From Sipunculus nudus (taxonomy: Eukaryota; Annelida; Sipuncula; Golfingiida; Sipunculidae), in NCBI GenBank assembly GCA_026874595.1, contig CM049317.1, forward strand, positions 13,758,882-13,822,881: DNA of 64,000 nucleotides. The letters are read 5' to 3'. Under the pieces are notes generated by a model. It was not told the DNA's origin. It searched no databases and saw only the letters and a program-made list of their open reading frames with translations. Shown in pieces: positions 37,735 to 49,802 of the stretch (its first letter is position 1; the number at the start of each line of letters is the position of its first letter). The position numbers and the translations under genes are program-made.

Positions 37735-40680
37735 AAAAACTCCAGTATCGTCTAACTGATCGCCATGATTCTTTGCATGCATATTGACCATGGAGTGTAA
37801 ATCAATTGTTATTTCGAATATTAACGCATTTTTAGCTCAGCTGACTATAAGCCATCTAAGCCATAGTCGTGGTCCATTGTCCGTCGTCCGTCCGTTCGTC
37901 TTGCCGTCCGTCCGTCCGTCCGTCCGTAAGACTGGCACGTTTTAACACCATTGGATCTAGAAACATATAACTCGAAATCCAGAGATGTTCATAAAAAATC
38001 TCCTTGGAAACCTGAAATTAGGTTACTGTGACCTATATCCTCATAGTAGTGGGGCTCGTAAGTACCCCCCAGAATAATTGAAAATTTGACACAAAACCTC
38101 CAATATCTTGACAATTCATGCATGGATTGCTCTTAAATTGCCTTTGATATTGTAAATGACTAGGGTTGTTAGTTCCCGAAAATTGGGTGGCGCCAATTAT
38201 TTCTAATTTTTACGATATTTTCCCTGTTGTTGAGACTGTCAAATGACAGCAATTGAGTCCGTTTATCAATTTCAGTTTCATCTAGTGTCCTGAAACCTGG
38301 CGTGTATATTGATTATGACTGGTTTCTTCAGTTCCTAAAGACTGGTGGCGCCACCTGTTAAAAAATAAACGTATTTTATCCTTTATTTTGAGAATGCCAA
38401 ATTATATTAAAACTATCAAATTTGCAATTGTGGTTTCATCTTGTGTCCTGAAACCACGTGTGATATTAGGGCCCCGCTTGTGTAAGCGGATGCCCTATGG
38501 TAATCACCCTGTCTATGTCTGTCTGTCCGTCTTTCTGTACGTAGGTCATTTTGTTTCCTGGTGATAACTCGAGTTTAGATTGACATACGGATTTCAAACT
38601 TGACCTATTTATGGCCATTTCTATCGCAAGAAATCTATAGATTTTGGTCTATAGATTTAGCTGACCTGCCAGTAGGGGAAGATTCTGATTGATATTGGGG
38701 CCACAAGGTAAAAAGTCAAGGTCACAGGGACCATCTGTCTGCATATATGTTTCCAGATGACTCCAGTTTGGAATGACATATTGATTTGAAACTTGACATA
38801 TATATGACCCACCATCAATGTTAGACCCCTATTGATTTTTGGGTCAAAGGTCAAGGTCACATGATTCACTTATTTATAATGATTGTGGATGCATTTTAAG
38901 CCAATTATTAGCTCAGCTAACTATGGGTCGTCTTAGTTATAGTCGTAGTCCATTGTCCGTCGTCCACCCGTCCGTTAGCCTGGCATGTTTTGAAACCGTT
39001 AGACATACAAATCCCAAATTCGGCATACTGACCGATGTCCCCAAGATCTCCTACTAAACCAAAATTTGGGTCACTGCGACTTTGTTCCTTTGAAAAATTA
39101 AGGAAAAACCTCAAATTTTCATTAAAAACCTATTATCACAACCGAAGGCTTCATAATATAGAAACTACTCATCTATATTTCTTCATATTTACCACATATA
39201 TTTCCCTGTATCGTTCCCATGTAAACGCCAGAAATTAGGTCAGCATTGCATAATTTATAAAAGTTATGGGCCCAAACATAATGCACTTTGAAAAAAATCA
39301 GTAAAGATATTTACTTACTTAGCATGATAACTGTTGAAGCTGGAGACATTTTCTAGGTATATACATTTAATAAAAATTCAATTGTAAACTCATAGTTAGT
39401 TTTGAATCTTGTAATTTTCAAGTTATCAGCTTTAATATAAAAACAGTTCCTCCTTTTTTGCCCAACTTTGACTAAAACATATTTCACTCAATTATTAACA
39501 CCAATCATACACAACAACCATGACCCATATTTAAAGATTTTATCGTCCTTTCAATCATTTATGTTATTTATTATAATTAAACCCATCAGCAGGCATATTT
39601 TGATAAAACATAAGCCAATTGATGGGAAATTAAAAGTGCAATTTAGTAAAGTGAATTTTTATTAAAATTTCTTTCCAGATATTTATTGTTTTACTATTTT
39701 TAATAACTGCTGGACAGTCAACAACTTAACATAAAGCCAATCAATGATCATGGTTATACTATAGATCCTATTTTCACTAATTGCATTATCCTCCAGTTTC
39801 TACATTAGGAAATAACAAACCATGGCCTATATGATTTCTGGTTCTCAGGCTTTATCTCCTTTTGATATTATTTTAATTTTTACCTTAAAGGTCAGCTTCA
39901 GCTGAGCACAGTGACCATGGGTCCCTTGTTATTTCTATTTTGAGACCTTCAAAGAAGCGATCGTCCGATGACAGGACATAGATCATAACCTTTGGACCTA
40001 GAATCTTCTAACTTGGCATCCTGGGAGGTCCAAGAAAAATCTGCCTGCTTATCTTCCTGAAATTAAGTCTCTGCTACCCATGCCCTCCGATCTATGGGGC
40101 TCGTGAATAACCCCAAGAATCATTGAATATTTGATACAAAAACTCCAGTATCTGAATAACTGATCGCCATGATTCTTTGCATGCACGTTGATCATGGAGT
40201 GTTTCATCAGTTCCTGCAGACTAATGGCGCCACCTGTAATCTTTTTTATTATTTATGCGTTTATTTTTTTCTTTTTTTTTTAGACCTTTAAATGAAGCAG
40301 TGTGGCTGTCAAAAAGGCACAGACTGTATCCGTTAGACCGAGAATCTTCTGTCTTTACATCTACGGAGGCCTTAGACAAATCTCCTTGGAAACCTGAAAT
40401 TAGGTCATAGTGACTTATATTCTGCAAGATATTGAAAAAAAAACATGATTTGACCACCCTAAAGGACAGGTTTGCTTAATTGGTTACAGTTGGACCTAGA
40501 AAGTTCTAATTTGATTAACACCAGGGAGGTTCCTGTAAAAAGTTCTTGGAAACCTGAAATGTCACTGTGACCTAAATTCTGCGAGGTGTGTGAAAGAACA
40601 TTATGTTAACACTATTAGTCAGATAGGCACAAATGGTAGCAGCTGGATGTAGAATAAGGTCGCTATAACCTATATCTAAA
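37735..40680. repeat. Composite of nested degenerate dispersed repeats
   Basis: Three observations support this. (1) TTTAGCTCAGCTGACTATA plus a GTCCGTCGTCCGTCCG tract begins near 37,831, with a related copy at 38,909. (2) ACAAAAACTCCAGTATC followed by TGATCGCCATGATTCTTTGC occurs near 37,737 and 40,138. (3) CTTGGAAACCTGAAAT with GTGACCTA occurs near 38,005, 40,385 and 40,545. GGCGCCACCTGT recurs at 38,347 and 40,226. A further element starts GGGCCCCGCTTGTGTAAGC near 38,468. ORFs here are repeat-derived. Confidence 0.75.
37862..37928. repeat. Pyrimidine-rich CCGT microsatellite
   Basis: Repeated GTCCGTCCGT units lie inside the dispersed repeat, where they are a constant part of this family rather than an independent expansion. 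Confidence 0.8.
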
Positions 40681-40694
40681 GCCCATTGGCAAAA

Positions 40695-42995
40695 TGCAAA
40701 TGAATGACATCAGAAATCCCCATTTCACTCACATCAGTTCCAACCATTGTACTAAAAGTAAGAACAACTATTGTTTGATGACAAAAAGTGTCAAATTGAA
40801 TGTATTTTGAATAAAATATGATTTAAGGTAATTTTTTCTTCATAAAATATTGCGTATTTATGGCGTCACTTCACAGACTTCTCTCTCATCCCTTACATAC
40901 ATGCACATATTATTGTATGTTTACTGAGATACATTCTATAATATCTCAACAAATTTTGACGAAATATTATATTTCTGTAGTGAGAGGTAAATGACAGCTT
41001 TTATACTTTATGGTTACACCTACACTCAAGTGAATCATGGTATACGGTAATTAACGTCTTCACCAATGAAGAAACGATGGCAAACATGAGAAACAATCCT
41101 TCTGATGAATACACATTTTGGTCTGATCCAGAAAATATATCAGCAATTTTTTTAGCGGAACTCTACAGCAGAAGTTTTTATTGCCGCTGTTAGAACTACT
41201 TTTATTAAATTTACATCTATATATAAATAACTAATGATGTATACTTTATTTGAATCCTCAGTGTATCTCCTGTTACATTTATCATATATATTGTTGTTGC
41301 ATGGGAGATTTAAAATTTAAAGCGACAGTTTAATTTTTACAAAAAAAATGTATTGTTTCATACGTTGTATATGCAAAATCTCTACATAATTGTCTCCAAT
41401 CGACTATTCTTGAGCAAAGAGTGGCTGAAAAGATTTTAGTGTACTTGTGACTAATCTGACAATTATTTGTGAAATATACAAATATCATTAATCATCATTT
41501 AGAAACATCATTTATTCGAAAATATAGTGATTCTTTGGAGGATTTTCTTTAAAACATGGCAGTTTTACACTTTTTTATCTAGATATTCTGATATATTCAG
41601 TATTTATGAATAGAGTGAATGCATTTCCAAACTGGAATTTTAGATCATATGTTAGCCTTTTGTTCCTGAAGCGGGAACAAATTTTAATGCAAACAGGAAA
41701 ATTATTATGGCGAATAGTCAAGAAGTAAAACACCACCAAACTCCATACCTCATGCACTCAAGGGGTTGAGGACTTTTGTTTTCTTTCTTTTTCCTACTTC
41801 CGTTCATGGTTTGCGCTGGATCTCCAATACGGCAGATTTTCCAAAACAGACCTTTAGTGAGAACAATAGTCACAAATAACAGATTTGCATCTAATAAATG
41901 TTTTATACCTTTAGACCCTCATTTTCAAGGTAGTTATTTCTGAATTGTTGAAGGGGCCCAATCACCTATAAAGCATGTTGAATTAACATGAAAAATAGAT
42001 TCTTCCCTTTGAAATAAATTTGCACCGGCCAAAATATTGCACTGAAACCGTATTCTTACTCCTGAAAACGATTGTTAAAAACAGTGGACCGGGCGCGATC
42101 ATAGGTGTCAATATAAACACAGCGCGTGCATCGCTCGGCTACAACACGACAATCAGGAGATACCCTGACTGACTTGGCCGAAAAAATGTAATACATATTC
42201 CCGCTGGCTGAAACACCGCCTGTTAAGGCTCACAATCGGACTTCTTGTCAGGCGACTTTTTTATGGTAAACGGACACACGTTGACTGTGTTTACCAACAC
42301 GTAGATCCATAACAAGGTGTTAAACAGCCGCATGCGAGGTACTAAGACTGTGTGTTGGGGTGGTTTTGCTGGAAAACTTTGATTAAATAAAAACTGAACT
42401 GATAGTGTGAAAGAATAGGCATATTATTGCTCTTGATTATGTCCCTATTAAAATACTCGCTGGATGTAATTGATTCATTGTACACTAGGTCTGTTGCCAC
42501 AAAATTAAGTGCAAATTGACTTTTTTTTATTTAAAATGATGAACTTATGAGATGCATTATCTATAGTTGAAGATACGAAATATGCAGAAAATACCCATAA
42601 TGCAGAAATAGAAAAATTAACAAACAGCAGAACAATTAAGTTAGAAAAAGAGATAGAAAGCAATGTACACAAACAGTTAAAAAAAATATTCACTCTTTAA
42701 CCATTTTAGTCCAAAATTTGTTTTGAAATGCAGTTCAGATATTATATAATGTATTTCATTATAACATACAACAGTATGTGCATGGATGTAAGAGATGAGA
42801 GAAAAGTATGTGAGGTGACAATATAAATACGCTATTTAAATGGAGAAGAAATTACCTAAAATCCTTTTTTTATCCAAAAGACATTTAATTTGACACTTTT
42901 AATATGTTATGTCATTTAACAATTAAATATAGTTTTACATACTTACGTGCCGTGGTTCGTACTGGTGTGAGTGAAATGGGGATTTGTAATGTCAT
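40695..42995. mobile_element. Foldback-type transposon, arms about 230-265 bp, with a nested element
   Basis: The left arm (about 40,695-40,960) and the reverse complement of the right arm (about 42,720-42,995) share AAATCCCCATTTCACTCACA at the ends. Further in they share AAAGTGTCAAATT, GGTAATTT, GCGTATTTAT, TTCTCTCATC and ATGCACATA in the same order. Identity is moderate, so the element is old. No transposase ORF survives. A separate repeat copy (about 41,951-42,455) sits in the middle. The element is non-autonomous or decayed; its superfamily cannot be named. Confidence 0.75.
41951..42455 (-). mobile_element. Partial copy of the 50.4 kb MITE family, inverted
   Basis: AGGGGCCCAATCACCTATAA at the left equals the reverse complement of the right end of the 50.4 kb element. 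ATGATAGTGTGAAAGAAT and CTTGATTATGTC match its left part. The last terminal repeat is lost near 42,455. It lies inside the foldback element, so it probably inserted later. Confidence 0.7.
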
Positions 42996-43498
42996 TTATT
43001 TAAAAATATAATATTTTTGAAAACTACGACTCCGGGTGTAAGAAAAACGTAAAATATTCATATTTCCCATCGATTGGTTTTTGTAGACCTACAGTATGTA
43101 AAACAACATCTTACGGAAATGCATTGTGCAAACAGAAATTCTGTTGCATTTTTTTTTACCTTTTGTCTTTATTAGTTGGCCTACAGAGTGCCAAATCATC
43201 AATTACAATTTGTGTGTGTTTTTTCTCACTCCATACCCTAATGGCGCTGATGGACAAATAGTTTGCATTGGATCATAAAATTGAAATAACTCTTGATATT
43301 ATATAAAAATTTATAAATTTAGAATAAATACAACGTAATTTAACAAACAAGGCAACAAAGACAGCGAAAAGAAATACAGATATCTGTCCAAACACACACA
43401 CATAATCTCCCATTTTTTATTCATGAAATGTTTTGTATATCTTAAAAACAACAGGCTTGGTTTCGTCTGTATCATTTTTATATTTCATAATCTTCCAG
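42996..43498. other. No gene seen between the foldback element and the NHL exon
   Basis: AT-rich, ending in TTCATAATCTTCCAG, a splice-acceptor-like sequence (AG at 43497-43498). Confidence 0.4.
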
Positions 43499-43506
43499 GT
43501 ATCATC

Positions 43507-44355
43507 ATGGCGTACATCAAGAAAGCTTTTATATCGCATACAGGAATGAATAAACCCGTCAGTGTCCTCAAACTTGAATCCGGTGGTCCTGTCACGATCC
43601 GACGACCAAGGCAGCTCTCGGCCATGACGGACGGATCAGTTCTTGTTGCGGATATGACTCTACCTTACATCAATCGGATCGACATTAACGGTCAGATCTT
43701 GGCGAGATATTATTGGAAAGGTGAGAAAACAAACATGATATCAGTTGCAGCGAAAAACGGAAATATCTTTGGTCTATCCGAAGACAGAACAACCATTATG
43801 CATGTAAAACCGGACCACATGGTTGAAACTTACTGCCCGGCATTTACAGATTTAAACACCTACAGTCTTGCAACTGATGGAGAAAACGTCCTTTGTGGAC
43901 AGCTGGACTCTAACGGGGTTATTTGTTACAACATCAAAACCCGAGAAACCTAGAAGATTATCGCTGGTATCACGGCTCGCGACCTGAAGGTTGAACTCCT
44001 CGACGGATCATACAAGTGCATTGCCTCCGACTACGATGCAGGAAAGGTCTACATATTCGATATGGATGGTCGCTTCTACAGCCAATTTGACACATTTTCC
44101 GGAGGCCTCAGGAACCCCGAAGGAGTGACATTGATGGAAAATGGGAATTTGCTGGTCGTGGACTATGCAGAGCATCGAATCTGCGAATACCAGACGAACG
44201 GAAATTTCGTTGGGCATTTGCTTACGTCAGACGACGGCATTGGTTTTCCTTGTGGTATTGCTGGGCGTTATCCATATCTCTGGGTTTCCGAGTCGTATCG
44301 TATAAGAAATCTTCAGGATTTGGGCAATGTGAAACTCTTCAAATATAGCTACTGA
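43507..44355 (+). pseudogene. NHL-repeat beta-propeller protein, interrupted by one in-frame TAG
   Basis: One continuous frame runs from ATG 43507 to the stop at 44355, 283 codons, broken only by TAG at 43951-43953 after TRET-type sequence. Before the stop lie 148 residues with a propeller blade (LSAMTDGSVLVADM, YINRIDINGQIL). After it lies a clear NHL repeat (LRNPEGVTLMENGNLLVVDY, AEHRICEYQ). Such propellers form the C-terminal, usually RNA- or protein-binding half of TRIM2/TRIM71-like proteins. No RING or B-box is seen nearby. An acceptor-like CTTCCAG lies just upstream, so earlier exons are possible. The reading frame is otherwise undamaged, so this is a very recent pseudogene, a polymorphic null, a sequencing error or readthrough. 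The frame also stays open 84 bases upstream to an ATG at 43423, inside what is probably intron. Confidence 0.75.
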
Positions 44356-45039
44356 TAGAGCATCTGTCCCAACTGGGAAACATCATACAGTCCTTTTAAA
44401 TGTTAATGATATTCCGGTTAAGTCGTGATTCGGTCCTTTGGGAGCGTACCTAAATGTTCCACGGTATACCAATGTTCCCCGATACCTATGTTCCCCAACT
44501 CTCACGAATCTGACCCATTAGTATTATAGAAGGATATCATATCTTGAATAATCATTGTAAGGTCACGAATCACAGCTAAAGAAAACACATAGAACTTAGT
44601 TGTTTAATCTTGTTAAATATATTGATATCAAATTTAATATTAATACATTTGTTTTATTTATGGTGTATTCTGCACAAGAAACAAAATTTGTATATGAAGC
44701 ATATTCTTAAATTCATACACCCCATGTTGACAAAAGAGTTTTGGTACTGAAAATAGACAGTATTACAAAACTGACTGTTAGAAGATGATTTCGATTTAAG
44801 TTAGAATGTACACACACAGGAATTACCAGTACAGACAAAAAAATCCACTTATGTTTTTTCTATAGCTGATATACGTGAATTCTAGACCACTTGAATTTCG
44901 CTGCATGGTTGCACCTTTCATCTCGTAAAGGTGCGACTGAATATTAAGCTTTTCGCGGAGACACTGAATGCTGAGCCAACAGTTGAAAGGCTGAACATAG
45001 TGAGCAAAGCTACAGAACGCTCTGAAAATGGAAATTAAG
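44356..45039. other. No gene seen
   Basis: AT-rich spacer after the NHL sequence. Short repeated words (TGTTCC, 'CCCCGATACC') occur near 44,455-44,505. No coding signal. Confidence 0.4.
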
Positions 45040-45163
45040 GGCCATGTGAAGATCCCATGTCCCAGATACCATCAAGGTGCCTGAAGCCGGTGCTGCTTCA
45101 ATCACTCCTTGAGCATCTCTGCTTTTGCCAGAGAAAGGGCAAAATAACAAGATCGTCACCTTG

Positions 45164-45216
<53 letters not shown>

Positions 45217-45780
45217 CGCATTGTGGAAAAGGTGTATCTTGCGACTGCCGGCCCCATTTATTTTTCAAATCTCAATGCGGTTTCAGAGCAGGCATGCCAA
45301 CAGCTGACATGATCGTTAGTAAACTCGTGCATGGGCCAACAGATAACCCTCCTATTTTGCCTTTGTTGACCTCACCAAAGCCGTCGACCTGGTGAGCGGA
45401 AGAATCCGTTCCAACAGCTTGAGAAGTAAGCTACCCTCCCCCCTCCCTCTACCCGAAGTTCTCATCATGGTGACTTCCTTCCATGACATCATATTAGGCA
45501 CGTGGAGCTCTCAACGGATATACTTCCGTACCATTCGAGAATCAAAGAGGGTGTGTACTTCCTAGCACTCTTCGACGTTTCTGCTAATTGCATTCTCTGA
45601 TTCTAAATATGGGATTCACCTGTACACAGGAAGTGACGAAAAGATCTACTTCCTGGCCATGTGCACCAAATGGAGAACGGCCACAACACACTACTCAAAC
45701 TTTACCTGCAGTAAATGTGACGGAGACGCCACACTAGAGCGGAAGTACCCAGTCATCTCATATTGTCTCCCGAGACAGAA
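45040..45780 (+). mobile_element. Decayed LINE reverse transcriptase fragment with a CT microsatellite inside
   Basis: Shifting frames preserve family motifs in order: KIVTLYK (about 45,150-45,168), QCGFRAG...TADMIV (about 45,270-45,315), FVDLTKAVDLVS (45,362-45,397), VLIMVTSFHD (about 45,458-45,487), NQRGCVLPSTL (near 45,545) and YGIHLYTGSDEKIYFL (about 45,607-45,655). These match the RT and post-RT blocks of the non-LTR class found in many invertebrates. Between KIVTLYK and QCGFRAG, about 35 residues of expected sequence are replaced by (CT)n. At least three frame changes make it non-functional. Confidence 0.75.
45171..45213. repeat. CT microsatellite
   Basis: About 21 CT units interrupt the reverse transcriptase remnant. 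The Ser-Leu runs in overlapping ORFs come from this tract. Confidence 0.97.
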
Positions 45781-45839
45781 GGATGCCTACTACTACCCTA
45801 ATGTCAAGACTACTGGTTGTTTACAGCACAATGGTTAAT

Positions 45840-46619
45840 TGCTACAGGATGGATGTATATTGCAGTGCAGTTTTAATGTAACTAATGTGACTATACACAG
45901 TAGGCCCTGTCAGTCCAGTATAATTTATCTACTGAATCCTGCATCCTCGGCTCGTTCAGGGTTTACCGTGAGCACAGCATTAAATAGTTATTATAATAAA
46001 ACAATAATAACGTTTTAAACAAAGTATAATATAAATGAAAATAGAACAAGAAAAAATAGACAGCTGCTTTATATATCGTACTATCAAATTGTGTTCTAAG
46101 ATGTCCTGTAAGTCTGGTAATTGATCCCCATGTGAATATACTAGTACATGTATTTATATTCTGTCGCGTGTAACAAAATGTTCAGGATATTATATTTTGG
46201 ACTGCTTTTTTATGTCAATCAAGCAACCACGATGTATATCGGAAAAAAGGTAAGCGTTGAAATATTACAAAAGAACTGTCTGAATAAGGACAATGGTCCG
46301 CAAAATATTAGTAGTTTTTTTAAATAAAGATGGATTCTTCTGTAGTACCATTATATGTTACACAACATATATACACAATAGAGCTGGAAATAAAAGTGTT
46401 TTAAGATCATCGTTTCATCAAATGCTTCAGCTATTCAGAACGTCAGCTGTTACATCAAGCATTATGATTTAAATATAAAAGTTTGGGGTTTATGTTCAGA
46501 TATAAAAGATGATACCAGTTTATCCGACTTCACACTTTGCCTTCCTGATCTTTCGGGACTGTTTATTCATGAAGCTTTTCTTTGCTCCCTGGGGAGCATA
46601 CCCAAGCATATATCATACT
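45840..46619. other. No gene seen
   Basis: AT-rich spacer with no recognised repeat or coding signal. Confidence 0.4.
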
Positions 46620-46739
46620 ACATTTTGCCTGCCGCCCATGATCAGCAGCCATTCACTCCTGGGTCGAGAGAGCGCTCCCCTGTGGTAAAGACTTTAGCCA
46701 GGAGTCTTAGCGCAGCCAACGGTCAAAACGGGAGGCGAA

Positions 46740-47040
46740 CTCACAACCCTGCTCAGGAATGGATCCAGGATTTAGGAAAAGGAGGGCTCACACCCAAGGG
46801 GACTAATGACAAACCTCAAAAAACGTTCTCAAGTCCAGAAAAATGGGGGGAAGGGGGAGGGGAGGAATCGAGGCCGCAAAAATTGGTCTGAACCTCCCCC
46901 CGCCCCCCCCCCCCCAAAAAAAGCTTGCGGCGGCTGAAAAAAAGGGGGGTCCTGGACCTTTCTCCTGGATCCCCTTCTGTTGTGTTCACATGTCCAGCGC
47001 CCTATCCATTACGCCACCATGCACGCTCCAAAAATATTAG
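46740..47040 (-). mobile_element. SINE-like element with a tRNA-like head and internal poly-C tract
   Basis: On the minus strand, from about 47,035, the sequence reads ATGGTGGCGTAATGGATAGG and then GCGCTGGACATGTGAAC. This resembles the 5' half of a tRNA-Arg-type gene, including an A-box-like TGGCGTAATGG. It runs into AGAAGGGGATCCAGGAG, a purine/poly-G stretch and ends near TCCTAAATCCTGGATCCATT. A related body (AGAAGCGGATCC, poly-G, TCCTATATCCTGGATCTG) occurs near 61.6-61.73 kb. Confidence 0.55.
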
Positions 47041-48829
47041 ATGACTACCAACAAGAAACTGGATCTTTCTTTTGAAATTGCTCGTTTTTTAAGCTAACAT
47101 TGACAGACTATGTCTACCCCATTAAATAACCATTTTAAGTAGCTTTTTAAAGCATCCGGGAAATGTCCCCAACCTTCCTATGGGCAGTGGATCAAGAAAT
47201 ATACAGCAAAGTGAAAAATGTGGTGTAAAGCATGAAAACAAAATCAAATTAAAAAAAATTGCCAACCTCTAGCATCAATACAGCAGTACATAAACGTGGA
47301 AAAGCAGTGTTTGCTTGGCATCAGTCACAGATGTATGGGTCACTAGACTTCGTATAGCTAACAGTAGATGGCGCATATAATTCATAACAACAGGTTTCCT
47401 TACTTAGGTTCATCACCCAGTTTTCACCAACTGAAGGATATCTCTGCTTTCTTTCTATAAAGCTTCTAGTATGTATTCCAGTTCGCCATAGAATATATAT
47501 TGAGCTAAATTTTACCATGCATGTGTTTTTTTACATAATATTGCTGGGAGAACCCTTTCCTTTAATATTTAAGTAAATCATTACAGAGTGTATATTTGAT
47601 TCTTCTGTGGCAACTAAAAACAAATTACAATGGAACTCATTAAATTATACATCAGTGATTTTTTATAGGCCATTTTCAACAGGACAATGCCATTGTAATG
47701 TATTTGTAAAGAAAACTCCAGTACCATATGCTATAGTGGTATGACCGTTGCGTCGGTCATGGAGAGCTCTGTGATTTCAACGTTCAGGCCTTTCTCTTAA
47801 AATTTTCTTAAACTGGTGTATTAATGGTACACATATACATAGGCATATACATATACATATTTTTTTGTAATGTGGAATTTCTTCGAATTGGAATAAACTA
47901 AAATTTTTATTTGCACGTTATAGTATTCAACTCCTTCAAAGGGGCTCTTTATTCGTTTGAAATGTCCATATTTTCCCTCGAGTTCCTGGTTGGGATCTAA
48001 GTAGGTAGGATACCCTCACCTCCCTACCAAGATGTTGGAATTGTTTCATTTAAATATCAGCTTATTCAACAGTACAAACAAGACTATGGTAATGGACATG
48101 TACTCAGCAGATAGTCATCAGGAAAAATATTGAATAACAATATAATTAGAACCAATTAGACCAAATACTTAATAGTATAAAAAAGAGCGTACCGAGCAAA
48201 CAGCTGAAATGATGTCAGATGCTGAACAAATATGAGAGAAACAAAAATCATTTGTTTAGGGTACTGGCGACTCTCACAATAAAATATGGTTTATAGTAAA
48301 CTAGGCCCATGGACTAAATTAATGCATTGTTATTTCAGCTTCCAGATAATAATGCTTCAGTATTGAAAGTAACTGCCAGAAATGGTCTCGCCTGTTACAT
48401 TAACTAACTTCCTTATATCCGTTATAATGCTCCATGCGTGCATTGTATTTAATTAAAAGTTCATAGCCCCCAGCTTCCCGTTGCTCGAAGTTACATTATT
48501 TATCTCCAAATCTCTTGGTATCGTCATAAGTTTCGTCCCTGTTCGAATGTCAGTGTGGCGACTCCTTTCGAACTACACTCGTACTGATTTTACTTCGAAC
48601 AGCATCATCTATTGAAGAAATGAAGAATGTTTTGCTCTTCCAAGTTTTAAAGGAATAGGGGAGATAACGATTTTTTCTTATCAGGAACTGCAATTATACC
48701 ATACAGAAAGGATTATAGTTCAATTAAAATGCTAGTTGTGAATAAGAAATTTCTCGGCATCTCAGATGACATAGTATCCCCAGACAATTAACGCATGCCC
48801 CCTTCAAAAAAAGGCCCCCAGCTTGAGAA
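47041..48829. other. No gene seen
   Basis: AT-rich with chance ORFs. A weak CTCF-like match (ACAGTAGATGGCGCA, 13 of 15) lies at 47361-47375. Confidence 0.4.
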
Positions 48830-49745
48830 GCATGTATACTGAAACTTGGGAAGGCCAAGGTCACCTTGGTTTCGTCAGATTTGGTCACTAGCCTAGAAAA
48901 AAAAATGAGATATTGGTGGAAATATTTTTTGTGTCAAATTTGAAAAAAAAAACAGTACTTCCATAGTTAGGGGATAAAAAATCCTATATATCCGCAGATT
49001 TGACCTTGAAGACCAAGCTCAAGGTCATAAGTTTTCGAAAATATCTGAGATTATATATGGAGGATACAATGTGTATATCAAATTTGAAGAAAAATTCGTA
49101 CTGTACTTAAAAAATTATTGGATTCACAAAAATCCTATATACCGGGCAGATCTGACCTTGAAGAGGAAGGTCAAGGCCACAGGTTTTCAAACTTTTCCAT
49201 CAACTTATCATCAAACATCTTTCACTTAGATTTTCAGATAGATACATCTATCAACTTGAGAAACAATATTAATGTTTGTGTTTCACAAAATACTAACATT
49301 CAATGGTTAGGCCACCCTCATAGTAAAAGTTATGATCCTAATTTTAATAGACTTCATCCTATAACTAATATCTATGCATGTACATAGTATGAAAGAAATA
49401 TGTCTATTAGTTTTGCCTCATAATGCAATGATTGGGGTATTAAAAGACACGAAAACAAGAAATAATAGGAAAATAGGTGTTGCCACCAGTTTCCGGTACA
49501 TGACAACGATATCTAAGATCTACGACACGTGATTTTGGATCAATCCATGCAAGATTTCTTAAGATATTTAAGAATTTATGTGGTTTTCACCAAGAATGGA
49601 ACTATTCAAGGTCGTCTTTCTCCTATTAAAGGTCATGACCAAATTTTTGATAGGCTTCGTCCTTCCACCCATATCTATGCACATGTCAAGTTTGGTAATG
49701 ATCCGTAGAATATTTTTTGAGGTATCGCGCAAACAATATTTATCT
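48830..49745. repeat. Degenerate dispersed repeat with internal duplications
   Basis: AAATCCTATATA, then GACCTTGAAGA and AAGGTCA, then GTTTTC recurs near 48,979 and 49,129, about 149 bp apart. A second pair (TTTTGATAGGCTTCGTCC-like with ATATCTATGCACATG) recurs near 49,342 and 49,645. It belongs with the mollusc-type repeats seen elsewhere in the window. The ORFs are not genes. Confidence 0.6.
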
Positions 49746-49776
49746 GCTGCGGTGGCGGGACCGTGCTAAAACCAAA

Positions 49777-49802
49777 GTATCCCCAACTTTGTCTGGGGAT
49801 AC
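49777..49802. repeat. Perfect short inverted repeat
   Basis: GTATCCCCA and TGGGGATAC surround an 8-base loop. It lies beside GATTGGCTCCGCCCGG in a locally GC-richer patch. A role is not evident. Confidence 0.6.

Noticed and set aside
45564-45839. Open frame with Cys residues that looked like a secreted protein
   Set aside because: Its first part aligns with the post-RT block (YGIHLYTGSDEKIYFL) of the adjoining LINE remnant.
46625-47040. ORFs with WIQDLGKGG-like and Pro-rich peptides
   Set aside because: The same peptide style appears at 61.6 kb from the same repeat. The frames come from a SINE-like element.
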